Assembly (NCBI RefSeq): GCF_008974225.1
Contig: NZ_BKZR01000011.1
Coordinates: forward strand, 1 to 64,000
DNA length: 64,000 nt
Direction: 5' to 3'
Source: Weizmannia acidilactici
GTDB taxonomy: Bacteria > Bacillota > Bacilli > Bacillales > Bacillaceae_C
Shown here: piece by piece, positions 7,971 through 16,702 of the stretch
Position numbering within the stretch: the stretch's first letter is position 1
How the letters are laid out: each line of letters opens with the position of its first letter
Program-made: the position numbers and the translations under genes
The notes under the pieces: model-generated
What the model saw: only the letters and a program-made list of their open reading frames with translations
Told to the model about the DNA's origin: nothing
Databases searched by the model: none

Positions 7971-9214
7971 TGCTTCGCCCCACCCCTTACTTTATTCAAA
8001 ACAACGGATTCCGCTTCTGCCAAAAGCATGCGTTTTTCCTCTTCGGTGAAAGGGTCAAGGTAACGTCCTGCATATACGTGGCTGAACAAGGGGGATACCG
8101 CTTCCTCAACCGTTCCCCCTTCTTCCTGCAAAACTTCAATGGTTTTTTGCATTTCCTGCCGGATAAATTCGTATTCCTTCATCTTGGGCGCCGATAATAA
8201 ATCGGGCAGCTCCAAATGGTGGACCCAGACAAAGTTTTGCTCGCTTTCTTCGCCTTCCTGCAGCACTTCCATCAGTTCACCGTTTTTCGTTTTTTCGAGC
8301 GTTTCTCCATTTAAATTTTCCACATCTTGAAGCTCCAATTGCAGAAATGTACCTTGCGCATCTTTCCTTGCCTCTTCCATTGTGCACCTGCATGCCGCAT
8401 AAAGGGCGTTAAAATCCTCCACCCCTTTTGCGGAAACGGTGCGTTTTTCCCATAAAATATCGGCCGTTTCAAGAAACGATACAGTTGTGCCGAACTCATC
8501 CATTTCGACAATAGCACAGCCTTTCGGGCCTGTTTCTTTCCGGTTTCTTCCCTGGATATTCCCCGGGTAAACGACAAAAGGATGTTCATGGAGGATCAAA
8601 CGCTGATGAATATGGCCGAGCGCCCAATAATCCATGCCTTTTTCCAGCAAATCGCGCAGTGCAAAAGGGGCGTAAGGCTGGTGCAAGCTGTTCCCGCCTT
8701 CAAGATAGCCGTGCAACATGCCGATATGGAAATCGGCTTCCCCAATTTTCCGGTATTCATCCACTTTTTTTTCAAATACATGTCGTTTCGGGTAACTAAA
8801 GCCGTACAAATGGACTATCGCCCCATTTTCCGCGGTGAAACTTTTCGTTTCCACATTCGCGGAAAAAAAACGGACATTCGCCGGCATGTCCAGTTTTGTC
8901 CAGGTGCCGCTTAAATGGTCATGATTTCCGTGAAGCACAAATACTGTGATATTTGCTTCCTGAAGCCGCTCAAACTGCTTTCTCAGCCTGATCTGGGCTT
9001 TCAGGCTGCGGTCTTCCCCATCATATAAATCGCCGCAAATCAGCAAAAAATCCACCTTTTTTGCAAGCGCCAAATCACATATTGTTTCAAATGCCCGGAA
9101 TGTGCTGTTCTTCACCCGTTCAAACAACGCCTGCGGAAGCTGCCTGAGTCCGGCAAACGGGCTGTCCAGATGCAGGTCGGCTGCATGGATAAATCGAATG
9201 CACTTCAACACCAT
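7967..9214 (-). CDS. yhaO: SbcD-like metallophosphoesterase YhaO
   Basis: A 415-residue putative DNA nuclease. All calcineurin-type metal motifs are visible: DLHLDSPF, CGDLYDGED, LHGNHDHLSG, MLHGY and LGHIHQR. Start ATG 9214 (MVLKCIRFIHAADLH) has GAAAGAG upstream and puts the DLH motif close to the N-terminus as in relatives; the longer in-frame extension is rejected. It is translationally coupled to yhaN (ATGA overlap), the usual nuclease-ATPase pair. Confidence 0.9.
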   Translation of the reverse strand: MVLKCIRFIHAADLHLDSPFAGLRQLPQALFERVKNSTFRAFETICDLALAKKVDFLLICGDLYDGEDRSLKAQIRLRKQFERLQEANITVFVLHGNHDHLSGTWTKLDMPANVRFFSANVETKSFTAENGAIVHLYGFSYPKRHVFEKKVDEYRKIGEADFHIGMLHGYLEGGNSLHQPYAPFALRDLLEKGMDYWALGHIHQRLILHEHPFVVYPGNIQGRNRKETGPKGCAIVEMDEFGTTVSFLETADILWEKRTVSAKGVEDFNALYAACRCTMEEARKDAQGTFLQLELQDVENLNGETLEKTKNGELMEVLQEGEESEQNFVWVHHLELPDLLSAPKMKEYEFIRQEMQKTIEVLQEEGGTVEEAVSPLFSHVYAGRYLDPFTEEEKRMLLAEAESVVLNKVRGGAKQ

Positions 9215-9315
9215 CACGCTCTTTCGAATGTATGTTCTGTTTTCATTATAAAAGGTTTGCCGCCGCAATACAATATATAGATGTCCGAAAAATTGCATTG
9301 CGCCGCTAAACCTGG

Positions 9316-10185
9316 TTAATTATACTGCCGGTAAACATATGGATCTTTCGGCTCATTGATTTTTTTATAACTTGTAACTTTTAAATACGGGATATTTTCC
9401 TTAAATGGCGTGTAGTAAGTTGTATCCAGCTGTCCTTCTACCTCGATCCACGTATTTTCCTTCAATCCTTTCATATCATCCGGAAAATCAACGAGCATCC
9501 CGTACACGCCGGCATCTGCAATGCAGTGGATGATGCCGAAACGAAGCACAAACAGCTGATTCGGTTTGATATCTTTCGTCCGGTACACAAAGCCTTCGAT
9601 GGTCACTTTTTTGCCGATAAAGCTGCCCGGATAATTGTAAATCGTTTCGAGTCCGTGAAAATAATGGTTATCGTCAAGGACAATATGGCTGAGTTTGCTG
9701 TACTTTTTCAAGTCTGAGCTTTCCATTTCCGCATATTGGTTCTGGTCATAGTAAAGGCTTGAGTTTGGGCGGAGGATCTGATGGTTTGCGTACTGGTCCT
9801 TGTCATTATCGATCATCGAAAAATGGAATCCTTTTGCTTTGACTACCGTTGAATTTAAAGTGGCAACCGGAAGAAAAATGCCCGTCACAATCGGTATCAG
9901 GATCATCCCGTACGTAAACACTTTTTTGTACCATGTATTTTCATCCTGTTCATGCAAGTGGCCGTGATGATGGTGATGGACATGGCTGTTTTCCTGCCCC
10001 TTGTTTCCCGCTTTGACCCATTTTACGAGCTGGTACAGGCTTAAAAAACCCATTGCAAAAATCATCGAAAAAGACAAGTAAGAATATTTCATATTGATAT
10101 ATTTGCTGATATCGCCCGTTGCATGCAATTTCATAAAAAAATAGGCGAAACCGAATAACACAATAAACCGCAGCATTGCCAACAC
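9316..10185 (-). CDS. ycgQ: YcgQ/TIGR03943 family membrane protein
   Basis: A 289-residue protein with three hydrophobic segments in the N-terminal 120 residues, a His-rich cytoplasmic-type loop (HVHHHHHGHLHE at about residues 77-88), and a C-terminal soluble beta-rich domain (VTIEGFVYRTKDIKPNQLFV, NTWIEVEGQLD). It starts 5 bases after the YcgR permease, as in B. subtilis. The His cluster suggests metal handling, but substrate is not established. Confidence 0.8.
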   Translation of the reverse strand: MLAMLRFIVLFGFAYFFMKLHATGDISKYINMKYSYLSFSMIFAMGFLSLYQLVKWVKAGNKGQENSHVHHHHHGHLHEQDENTWYKKVFTYGMILIPIVTGIFLPVATLNSTVVKAKGFHFSMIDNDKDQYANHQILRPNSSLYYDQNQYAEMESSDLKKYSKLSHIVLDDNHYFHGLETIYNYPGSFIGKKVTIEGFVYRTKDIKPNQLFVLRFGIIHCIADAGVYGMLVDFPDDMKGLKENTWIEVEGQLDTTYYTPFKENIPYLKVTSYKKINEPKDPYVYRQYN

Positions 10186-10189
10186 CTTC

Positions 10190-11080
10190 TTACAAGATTA
10201 GTGTGCCTGTGAATACAAACAAAATAATCAGTCCGATCATTGAAAAAACAAATTTTTTCTTGAACGAATGCAGCATCATGAGCAAATTTTTGATATCGAC
10301 CATTGCGCCGAATACTAAAAAAGCAAGAATGGCCGGAGTTCCGAACATGCCGTTGAAAGAAGAGGCGATAAACGCATCCGCTTCTGAGCAGATCGACATA
10401 ATAAAAGCAAGTAGCATCATAATTAAAATGGCGGTCGCTTTTGTGTGGCCAAGCTGGAGAAGCGTGCTCGTCCGGAAAAACGTCTGCATCGCCGATGAGA
10501 TCAACCCGCCAAACACAAGAAATTTGCCGACGGAGAAAAATTCATCAATGGCATGGTCAATGACGCCCGTGATTTTTTCGCGGAAGCGGAGGGGCTGTTC
10601 CTCATGATGATGCCCGTGGTGATGCAATTTTTGGTCGACAAATTCCCGCAGCTGATTCTCGTTAAATAAGTAGGAGATGGCGATTGCTGTTAAGACAGCG
10701 GTAAAAATCGCCAGACCGCACCGGAGCAGCGCCATTTTCCAGCTGTCCCCGAATGCGACAAACGTTGAAAAAATGACTACAGGGTTAATAATCGGCCCCG
10801 TCAGCATAAAAGCAATCGCTGCATAAAGCGGAACATTTTTTCTGACAAGCCTTTCGGTAATCGGGACAATTCCGCATTCACAGGCGGGAAAGAGCGCGCC
10901 AATCCCCGTTCCGAAAGCAATAGACAAAAAACGGTTGGCAGGCATAACCTTTGCGATCATTTCCTCGGTGACAAACATCTGGATGATGGCTGAAATCAAC
11001 ACACCCAGTACAATAAAAGGCAGCGCCTCAATGATAATACTGATAAAAATGGTATTCATTTGTAATAAGGATTGGCCCAT
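10190..11080 (-). CDS. ycgR: YcgR/UPF0718 (DUF318) permease
   Basis: A membrane protein of about 296 residues with roughly eight spans. The conserved FPACECGIVPITERL motif is present, with a second half-repeat (MSICSEADAFIASSF). A His-rich loop (HHHGHHHEEQ) lies in the middle, mirroring the one in YcgQ. I chose the ATG at 11080 (MGQSLLQMN); the GTG at 11095 overlaps the ribosome site itself. The pair acts together by context; the transported species is unknown. Confidence 0.8.
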   Translation of the reverse strand: MGQSLLQMNTIFISIIIEALPFIVLGVLISAIIQMFVTEEMIAKVMPANRFLSIAFGTGIGALFPACECGIVPITERLVRKNVPLYAAIAFMLTGPIINPVVIFSTFVAFGDSWKMALLRCGLAIFTAVLTAIAISYLFNENQLREFVDQKLHHHGHHHEEQPLRFREKITGVIDHAIDEFFSVGKFLVFGGLISSAMQTFFRTSTLLQLGHTKATAILIMMLLAFIMSICSEADAFIASSFNGMFGTPAILAFLVFGAMVDIKNLLMMLHSFKKKFVFSMIGLIILFVFTGTLIL

Positions 11081-11339
11081 AACAGTATATCGCACTCCTT
11101 CTCATCAATCACTTTCAAAAAACTCTCCCAACTAGAATACTATAAGTGCCGGCCGGCGTAAATGGATTCGAATACACCACCCTGCCCGCAAAAGCTGCCA
11201 ATAGGTATTAGAACGGCAAAAAATTCCATTTTAATGAAATGGTATGATTCTATTACTTTTTGTCCGGGAATATGTTATGATAGATACATAGGTCAAATGA
11301 ACTTGTATTGCGAACGCAAATTGAAGGGAATGAATTGGA

Positions 11340-12068
11340 TTGCCTGTTTCCATTTTTGCACTCGGTTTGGCCGTTTCTGCGGGCGCGTTCATTGCATTAC
11401 TGAAAATTATTATGATCGACATCGTTTTATCCGGCGATAATGCCGTTGTGATCGCGATGGCCACAAGGAAATTGCCGCATGAACAGCAAAATAAAGCGAT
11501 CTTCTGGGGAACTGCCGGTGCCGTCATCTTAAGAATTTTGCTGGCAATGGTCATTGTGGCTTTGCTGAAAATTCCATATGTAAATATCATTGGCGGGCTG
11601 CTGCTTCTGTGGATCGCTTACAAAGTGCTTGCGGGCGGGGATGAAGATGTCCATGTCAAGCCTACAAACGGATTGCTTAAAGCGATCAGCACAATTATTG
11701 TAGCGGATGCGGTCATGAGCCTTGATAACGTTGTTGCGCTGGCCGGCGCTTCAAACGGCCATATCGGCATGATCGCGCTCGGCGTTGCCATCAGCATCCC
11801 GGTGATGATTTTCGGGTCGAAAATGATTGTGAAGGCTATGAACCGTTACGGCTGGATTGCTTACGCCGGTTCGGGCATCCTCGCTTGGACGGCTGCGGAA
11901 ATGCTGCTGAAAGATAAGCAGCTGCTGAATTGGCTCAACATCTCCCACGGACCGGTAACTTACACGATCGGGGGCGCACTAACGGCTTTGATTTTAGTTT
12001 TTGGCTGGCTTTCCAACAGACGGACGGAAACGAAACAAGAAGTGCAGCAGCATGCGCATATCAACTGA
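11340..12068 (+). CDS. TerC family integral membrane protein (YjbE-like)
   Basis: A 242-residue protein with about seven spans. The TerC hallmarks are MIDIVLSGDNAVVIAMATRKLP near the N-terminus and DAVMSLDNVVALAGAS in the second half, each with the Asp thought to bind metal. Members of this family in Bacillus are linked to manganese export during protein secretion (established for MeeF/MeeY, which are distinct paralogues). Start TTG 11340 follows AAGGG at 11 bases. No yybP-ykoY riboswitch could be recognised upstream. Confidence 0.85.
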   Translation: MPVSIFALGLAVSAGAFIALLKIIMIDIVLSGDNAVVIAMATRKLPHEQQNKAIFWGTAGAVILRILLAMVIVALLKIPYVNIIGGLLLLWIAYKVLAGGDEDVHVKPTNGLLKAISTIIVADAVMSLDNVVALAGASNGHIGMIALGVAISIPVMIFGSKMIVKAMNRYGWIAYAGSGILAWTAAEMLLKDKQLLNWLNISHGPVTYTIGGALTALILVFGWLSNRRTETKQEVQQHAHIN

Positions 12069-12078
12069 CGCAGGTAAG

Positions 12079-12129
12079 AAAGGGGTTGTCCCAAAAGCCT
12101 ATTCACGTGCTTTTGGGGCGGCCCCTTTT
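12079..12129 (+). terminator. Terminator after the TerC-like gene
   Basis: Long imperfect hairpin: AAAGGGGTTGTCCCAAAAGC pairs with GCTTTTGGGGCGGCCCCTTT, ending in four T. Its sequence also resembles insertion-sequence ends seen at the right edge of the window, so it may derive from an excised element. Confidence 0.65.
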
Positions 12130-12210
12130 AAGCAATATGGCAGCAAAGCGTTTTTGAAAGGTTTTTAAAGGACCGGTTCTGGGATAAAATGTTGCTAAAA
12201 CGGGCTTTAG

Positions 12211-12500
12211 ATGGCTCCTAAAATCCAGGATCAGCAGCATACTCGGGATCGTTCAAAAGGAATTGATACTTACATCAATACAGTCTCCGGATATTTTACG
12301 GATGGTGAGCTAGCGAAATCCTTTTTGGAAGAAGTTCGGAATCGCCATCAAAGATATATCAGGGTTCAGCTACAAATGATACTGAGACAAATTAAAAAGA
12401 CAAAAAACAAGAAATTATCGACGTAGCTTTAAATGAGTGTGTCAATTTGAAGCAAAATAACAAGGAAATAAATTTCCTTCGTCAAAATAGTATTTTTAAA
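12211..12500 (+). pseudogene. Remnant of an IS21-type transposase (IstA C-terminal part)
   Basis: MAPKIQDQQHTRDRSKGI ... GELAKSFLEEVRNRHQRYIR then VQLQMILRQIKKT resembles the C-terminal portion of IS21-type IstA proteins. The frame stops at 12426, but shifting frame near the AAAAAGAC run continues with QEIIDVALNECVNLK, also typical. No start signal, no IstB partner and no terminal repeats are visible. The family call is moderate. Confidence 0.4.
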
Positions 12501-12734
12501 AATAAACCTCTTTTTTCATCCAGAAAGAACTTCGCCCCTGTTTTTGTCCAATATAATCCTTTGTTCTTTAACTATACTCCATTTTAAGGCCAAAATTATC
12601 TCAATTTTTCTTTCAAATGATTTCAGCGGAAAATCCAAGAGAAAAAGCCCCATCAAGGAGCTTCTGGAATCTAAAAATAATCTTCTCTCCGGATTCTGAC
12701 TCTATAGACTTCAAAAGGATGGAGGGTAAAACAT
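12501..12734. other. AT-rich intergenic stretch without a recognised feature
   Basis: No plausible coding frame, hairpin with T-run or promoter pattern stands out between the transposase remnant and yhzC. It may be further decayed insertion-sequence DNA. Confidence 0.4.
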
Positions 12735-12920
12735 TTATCGGTGGAACAAAATTAATTTTCCTTTCGGGGAGGTGCACCGGTGCGTTTTATCCCAAGCGCC
12801 TTTTTCTTTTAAAAGTGTTTCCCCTTTCTCCTTTGCTTCACGGTCGTCTGTTGCTTCGAATCCTTCATCCAAAATTTTTTCCCCCGTTGGTTCAAAGGCA
12901 GTTAGCTTATATACGCCCAT
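12735..12920 (-). CDS. yhzC: YhzC family small protein
   Basis: A 61-residue soluble protein starting MGVYKLTAFEPTGE; conserved core EATDDREAKEKGE and C-terminal THRCTSPKGKLILFH, as in B. subtilis YhzC. GAGGGGAGTG precedes the ATG by 6 bases. It follows yhaR by 5 bases and is presumably co-transcribed. Function unknown. Confidence 0.7.
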   Translation of the reverse strand: MGVYKLTAFEPTGEKILDEGFEATDDREAKEKGETLLKEKGAWDKTHRCTSPKGKLILFHR

Positions 12921-12925
12921 CGCTT

Positions 12926-13708
12926 TCACTCCCCTCTGAATTGAGGTGTTCTTTTTTCAACGAAAGCCCGGATGCCTTCCAGATGATCTTTCGTCTGACG
13001 CATTTTCCATTGTCCGTGTTTTTCCAGTTCCAAAGACTTGTTAAAATCCGGACGGTTCAGTTCAGTATAAATTTTTTTCGTTTTGATCATCGCAAGGATC
13101 GGTTTCTTTTTCCATTCCGCTATCTTCCGCTCAACCGCAAGCTCCAGCTGTGGCACTGCTTCATCGATGATCCCGAGCTCGGCTGCTTCCTCCGCCGCCA
13201 TCACTTTTCCTTCCCAAATCAATTTTTTGGCCTTATTCTGGCCGATCCGGCGCTGCAGCAGGTAGTGGCCGCCGCCATCCGGCACAAGGCCGATCCCAAT
13301 GAAATTCATGGCAATTTTACTGTCCATATCACTCATAATGTAATCGCACGCAAGCGCAAGGCTTAATCCTAATCCTGCTGCTGGCCCGTTAATGGCTGCA
13401 ATGGTGAGTTTCGGCATGCCCGTCAGTATGGAAACGGCTTCATTAATTTGGTCCATAAAAGACGCAAAGCCTTTTTCTTCCTCCATCGCTAACATTTCTT
13501 TGATATCCCCGCCGGCTGAAAATGCCCGGCCATTTCCTGAAACGACTAGAATTTTGATGTCATCATTCATAGTAATCGCTTTCAATAAGTCCGCTAATTC
13601 ACTGATCATCTCCGTGTTCAATGCATTTAAAGAATCCGGACGATTGAAATGCAGATAGGCTGTATCGTCTTTTATCTCCAGCTGTATCGTTTCATACGTT
13701 GAAATCAC
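12926..13708 (-). CDS. yhaR: Enoyl-CoA hydratase/isomerase family protein YhaR
   Basis: A 260-residue crotonase-fold enzyme. The oxyanion-hole segments are GRAFSAGGDIKEM and NGPAAGLGLSLALACDY. The catalytic-Glu region reads GIGLVPDGGGHYLL, where many hydratases have Glu; here Asp follows Pro, so the exact reaction (hydratase, isomerase or other) is uncertain. Start is GTG 13708 with AAAGGGAGTG upstream. Similar to the YhaR of B. subtilis. Confidence 0.85.
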   Translation of the reverse strand: MISTYETIQLEIKDDTAYLHFNRPDSLNALNTEMISELADLLKAITMNDDIKILVVSGNGRAFSAGGDIKEMLAMEEEKGFASFMDQINEAVSILTGMPKLTIAAINGPAAGLGLSLALACDYIMSDMDSKIAMNFIGIGLVPDGGGHYLLQRRIGQNKAKKLIWEGKVMAAEEAAELGIIDEAVPQLELAVERKIAEWKKKPILAMIKTKKIYTELNRPDFNKSLELEKHGQWKMRQTKDHLEGIRAFVEKRTPQFRGE

Positions 13709-13828
13709 CGAAATCCCACTCCCTTTGATTTTTTCTTCCCTATTACTAGAATAGCGGAATATTCGGCATTTTCCAATACAATTGTATTGTTTTTTTGAAA
13801 TTTAAATTTTTGAATTTTTATAACAAAA

Positions 13829-13861
13829 AGGCTGTTTTCATGCAAAACAGCCTTCCATTTT
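13829..13861 (-). terminator. Terminator after yhaX
   Basis: Perfect stem AAGGCTGTTTT / AAAACAGCCTT; read on the minus strand it is followed by TTTTTGTTAT. It lies just past the yhaX stop. Confidence 0.85.
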
Positions 13862-13867
13862 TATTCG

Positions 13868-14734
13868 CTATTTCAGCAGTTTCAGTTTTTTTAAAAATTC
13901 GATCGGCTGCTGTTTTCGGAAATGTTCTTTGACCATATAGGAAACGCCGTTTTCATTATTGGAGCGCGTCACCCAGTCAGAAGCGTTCTTGACAGTGGCC
14001 GGTGCATTGCCCATGGCGACACCGAGCCCCGCCCACTCGATCAGCGGCAGATCATCAAGGCCTGACCCGATGACAACGACCTCTTCACGGCGGATGTTCA
14101 TGCGGTCACACACGTATAAAAGGCCGCGGAGCTTGGAAATGCCTGCCGGTACGATATCCAGCTTCCCGTTTTCGCAAACAATGCAGTCCACTTCATCAAA
14201 CATATTGGAAATAGCTTTTTTCGCATCTTGAATATCCTGTTCATTGAAAAATGTCACTTCTATTTTTGGCGGGGACAGCGGCGCCTGATCCAATTTCTCG
14301 CTCAAAGAATCGACATATTGTTCGGCGTAGGAAAACGGATTGGATGTTTGGTAAATCACCCTTCCAATCAATCTATTCGGCTGCCTCACTTTATTGGACA
14401 GCGTAAATCTCTCGGAAACGAGCCGGACCTGCGCCTGAAAGCCTTCCAAAAACCGCACGAGGTCATGGGTTACCTCTTCGCTGATCCTCCTGACAAAAAT
14501 TGGTTTATCCAGTTCGCTTGCAATATAAGCTCCCTGATGCGTGATCAGCGAAGAATTCAGCTTCAACATTTTCGCAATGCGATGGGCCGATGCGAAGTTT
14601 TTTGAAGTGATCAGCGTAACCGCGATACCTTTTCCGCCCGCATACTCAATAGCCTCTTTTGTCGCTCTGCTGATGCGGCCGTTGTCCTGCAGCAATGTCC
14701 CCTCAATATTCAAGGCCAACATTTTATAGATCAT
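13868..14734 (-). CDS. yhaX: HAD-IIB (Cof-type) family protein YhaX with altered catalytic motifs
   Basis: A 288-residue protein with the overall Cof/HAD-IIB plan: motif I region KMLALNIEGTLL, then a cap domain, and motif IV region VVIGSGLDDLPLIEWAGLGVAMGNAP. In active family members motif I is DxDGT and motif IV starts GD; here they read N-I-E-G-T and GS, so the nucleophile and a metal-binding Asp are both missing. That suggests a non-catalytic protein. A sigma-E-like promoter lies upstream, fitting sporulation expression reported for B. subtilis yhaX. Confidence 0.85.
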   Translation of the reverse strand: MIYKMLALNIEGTLLQDNGRISRATKEAIEYAGGKGIAVTLITSKNFASAHRIAKMLKLNSSLITHQGAYIASELDKPIFVRRISEEVTHDLVRFLEGFQAQVRLVSERFTLSNKVRQPNRLIGRVIYQTSNPFSYAEQYVDSLSEKLDQAPLSPPKIEVTFFNEQDIQDAKKAISNMFDEVDCIVCENGKLDIVPAGISKLRGLLYVCDRMNIRREEVVVIGSGLDDLPLIEWAGLGVAMGNAPATVKNASDWVTRSNNENGVSYMVKEHFRKQQPIEFLKKLKLLK

Positions 14735-14758
14735 GGATGCTCCCCCTCTTCAAGATGC

Positions 14759-14774
14759 TCTCAAGCGCTTGAGA
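14759..14774. promoter_or_regulatory. Perfect 16-base palindrome in the yhaX leader
   Basis: TCTCAAGCGCTTGAGA, between the sigma-E-like promoter and the yhaX start. The AAGCGCTT centre recalls CcpA (cre) sites, but the outer bases do not fit. It could be an operator or an RNA hairpin. Confidence 0.4.
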
Positions 14775-14804
14775 AAATCTTTCAAACAGCCTGCTTCTTT
14801 TATA

Positions 14805-14833
14805 GATGTATGAGAGAAGGGGGAAAAATAGAA
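14805..14833 (-). promoter_or_regulatory. Sigma-E-like promoter for yhaX
   Basis: On the minus strand TTCTATT (14827-14833), 14 bases, CATACATC (14805-14812). The -10 is close to CATACAMT; the -35 fits at 5 of 7. Confidence 0.5.
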
Positions 14834-14855
14834 CTTCCGCTTGTTCCGCCTGCCC

Positions 14856-15203
14856 TTATTTCCCGGCATACAATTCTTCGATCGGCTTTACCAAAATTTT
14901 ATTGATTTCATTCAAAACGGCGCTCAGCCGCTGTTCGGCGTTGATCAGCTGTACAATCGCCAGATTTGCCTGGGCGGCAGCCATGGATGCCTGCGCCTGT
15001 TTTGCCTCCTCTTCTGTGATCGGCAGGCCCTGCACCTGTTTCTCCTGAAGCTTGAGCTGAAGATGGCGGAAATGGTCAAATAGCGCCTTTGCCCCGCTAT
15101 TTGCCTGGACGTTTTCATACGCCTGCTTCAGTGTGGCAAACTCGCCGCTGTTTCTGATCCCTTTTTCGAGCATATAAGCATATTCATATAAATTCGCTGG
15201 CAC
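14856..15203 (-). CDS. yheA: YheA/YmcA-YlbF family protein
   Basis: A 115-residue, all-helical protein (MPANLYEYAYMLEKGIRNS ... ANLAIVQLINAEQRLSAVLNEI). The helical hairpin plan and adjacency to yheB identify YheA of the Com_YlbF superfamily. GTG start at 15203 follows AGGGGG by 7 bases. The YlbF/YmcA/YaaT relatives form an RNA-processing complex, but YheA itself has no assigned function. Confidence 0.85.
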   Translation of the reverse strand: MPANLYEYAYMLEKGIRNSGEFATLKQAYENVQANSGAKALFDHFRHLQLKLQEKQVQGLPITEEEAKQAQASMAAAQANLAIVQLINAEQRLSAVLNEINKILVKPIEELYAGK

Positions 15204-15271
15204 TCAAAAACCCCCTGTCAATCATGCTTTCCATACACAGTATGGTTTTGCCGTCGTTTTGCTACAAATGA

Positions 15272-16411
15272 TTACACAATCAGCGCAATGATGCCCTGGA
15301 TGATGCCGATGAGGCCGCCCAATAATGCCCCTAAGTACGTAATCATTGTAAATTCGCGCGAGGTAATGCCGAGAATGAGCACTTCAAGCCGCTCAAGCGG
15401 AAAGGACTCCACTTCCTGTCGTACAAGTTCTGCCACCTGCAGTTTCCGGATAATCTGATAGACCTTTCCGCTTAAAAAGAGCAGCCCTTTTTCCGTTAAT
15501 TTCGGGATCCATTCATCCAAAATTTTTTCTTGATAACGGGATACAAACGCCTGTACCGGTATGCCCAATAAACGCCCAACAGGGACAAGCGAAAAAAGTT
15601 TTTCATCCAGCCAACCTATGATTTCTTCATCGGGGAGATCCGGCAAGAGTTCCCCAATCGGCTTTTCTTTGATACCGGACCATTCTTTTTCAAGCATTTC
15701 CACAATTGTCGCTTTCGTGCCGGGTTCCCGCAGCGCCTTGACGATTTCCGGCTGGATTTTATCCGCGATGGAAAGATTGCCGATGAACCTTTTTACCATG
15801 GCGCCGATCATGCCGCGGTCATCTAGAAAATGGCCGATCATCCCTTCTATTTTTCCGTGTCCTTGGGAGCTGGAAATGTAATCGCAAATCCGGCCAATGA
15901 TCAAATCGGCCAGATCCGGGATTTTTTTCCCGGCTTTTTCGACCACCGCTTCCGGCAAAAGCTCCCAGAGGTTTTGTGAAAAAAGCGATTTTTTCTCCTG
16001 GCCGTACCGGATTCGGATATTTTTTGTTATCCAGCTTTTCACTTTTTCTTCCTGCAGATCAATGTTAAAAAAAGCGGCCATTTGCGGAATTGTCCATTTT
16101 GAATCCAGCCATTGCAAAAAAGCATCCTTCAGCCATTGCTTCGTCTCGTTTTGAAACGGCGCCGACAGCAGCTTTTTTTCAATACTTTCCGGCGTGACCA
16201 AATGGCGGACGACCATTTCCCCGAGCTGCCTCGCAATTTCGTCCCTGCGTTTCGGAATTAAACCGGGCGTAAACGGAAGCTTCCATTTTTTAATATAAAC
16301 CGCCTGAAACGGCCGAAATAGCATCTTGATGGCCAAATAATTCGTAAATCCGCCGATCACCGCCCCCACGACCGCCATAAAAAGGATTTCCAATAATGCA
16401 TGCATGTGCAA
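15272..16411 (-). CDS. yheB: DUF445 family membrane protein YheB
   Basis: A 379-residue protein with a hydrophobic N-terminus (LLEILFMAVVGAVIGGFTNYLAIKMLFRPF) and a mirrored hydrophobic C-terminus (GALLGGLIGIIQGIIALIV), the DUF445 layout; the middle is a long soluble domain. The GGFTNYLAIKMLF motif is diagnostic. It lies upstream of yheA and divergent from the ATP-grasp cluster, as in B. subtilis. Function unknown. Confidence 0.9.
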   Translation of the reverse strand: MHMHALLEILFMAVVGAVIGGFTNYLAIKMLFRPFQAVYIKKWKLPFTPGLIPKRRDEIARQLGEMVVRHLVTPESIEKKLLSAPFQNETKQWLKDAFLQWLDSKWTIPQMAAFFNIDLQEEKVKSWITKNIRIRYGQEKKSLFSQNLWELLPEAVVEKAGKKIPDLADLIIGRICDYISSSQGHGKIEGMIGHFLDDRGMIGAMVKRFIGNLSIADKIQPEIVKALREPGTKATIVEMLEKEWSGIKEKPIGELLPDLPDEEIIGWLDEKLFSLVPVGRLLGIPVQAFVSRYQEKILDEWIPKLTEKGLLFLSGKVYQIIRKLQVAELVRQEVESFPLERLEVLILGITSREFTMITYLGALLGGLIGIIQGIIALIV

Positions 16412-16586
16412 CCATCCTATTCTGTTGAATTCGTTTCATAAAAGGTTCAGTGATTCGCCTTAAAGCGGTACGGGCTTTTTCCATCCTTCGCCAATTTTGC
16501 AATCACTAATTATCTCGGAAGAACCCGGCCCAATGAAAAAATACCCTTTTTCCGGCAGGGTATTTCAAAAATGCGTTTTTTCTTCG

Positions 16587-16615
16587 AACCCTTTTCCAGT
16601 ACTAATCATAAGATA
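16587..16615 (+). promoter_or_regulatory. Sigma-K-like promoter for the ATP-grasp cluster
   Basis: AACC (16587-16590), 16 bases, CATAAGATA (16607-16615): a full match to mACm-N16-CATAnnnTA. It falls inside the N-terminal extension of the longest possible first frame, which supports the later GTG start. Confidence 0.6.
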
Positions 16616-16702
16616 TCAGCAAAAGCCCAAAGAAGTCAAAAATGTTCCGGATCCTTGCGGAGAATGGCAGACGCTTCTTTGCGGAACATGGAGGGGACCG
16701 CG

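Noticed and set aside
11230..11339. Manganese (yybP-ykoY) riboswitch before the TerC-like gene
   Set aside because: No matching loop motifs; only a weak promoter-like TATGAT is visible.
12617..13366. A 249-codon plus-strand frame over yhzC and yhaR
   Set aside because: It is the complement of two recognised genes and is rich in Phe/Leu/Arg typical of shadows.
16571..16702. Longer N-terminus for the first ATP-grasp protein
   Set aside because: The extension overlaps a sigma-K-like promoter and has no ribosome site, whereas GTG 16703 has GGAGGGG upstream.
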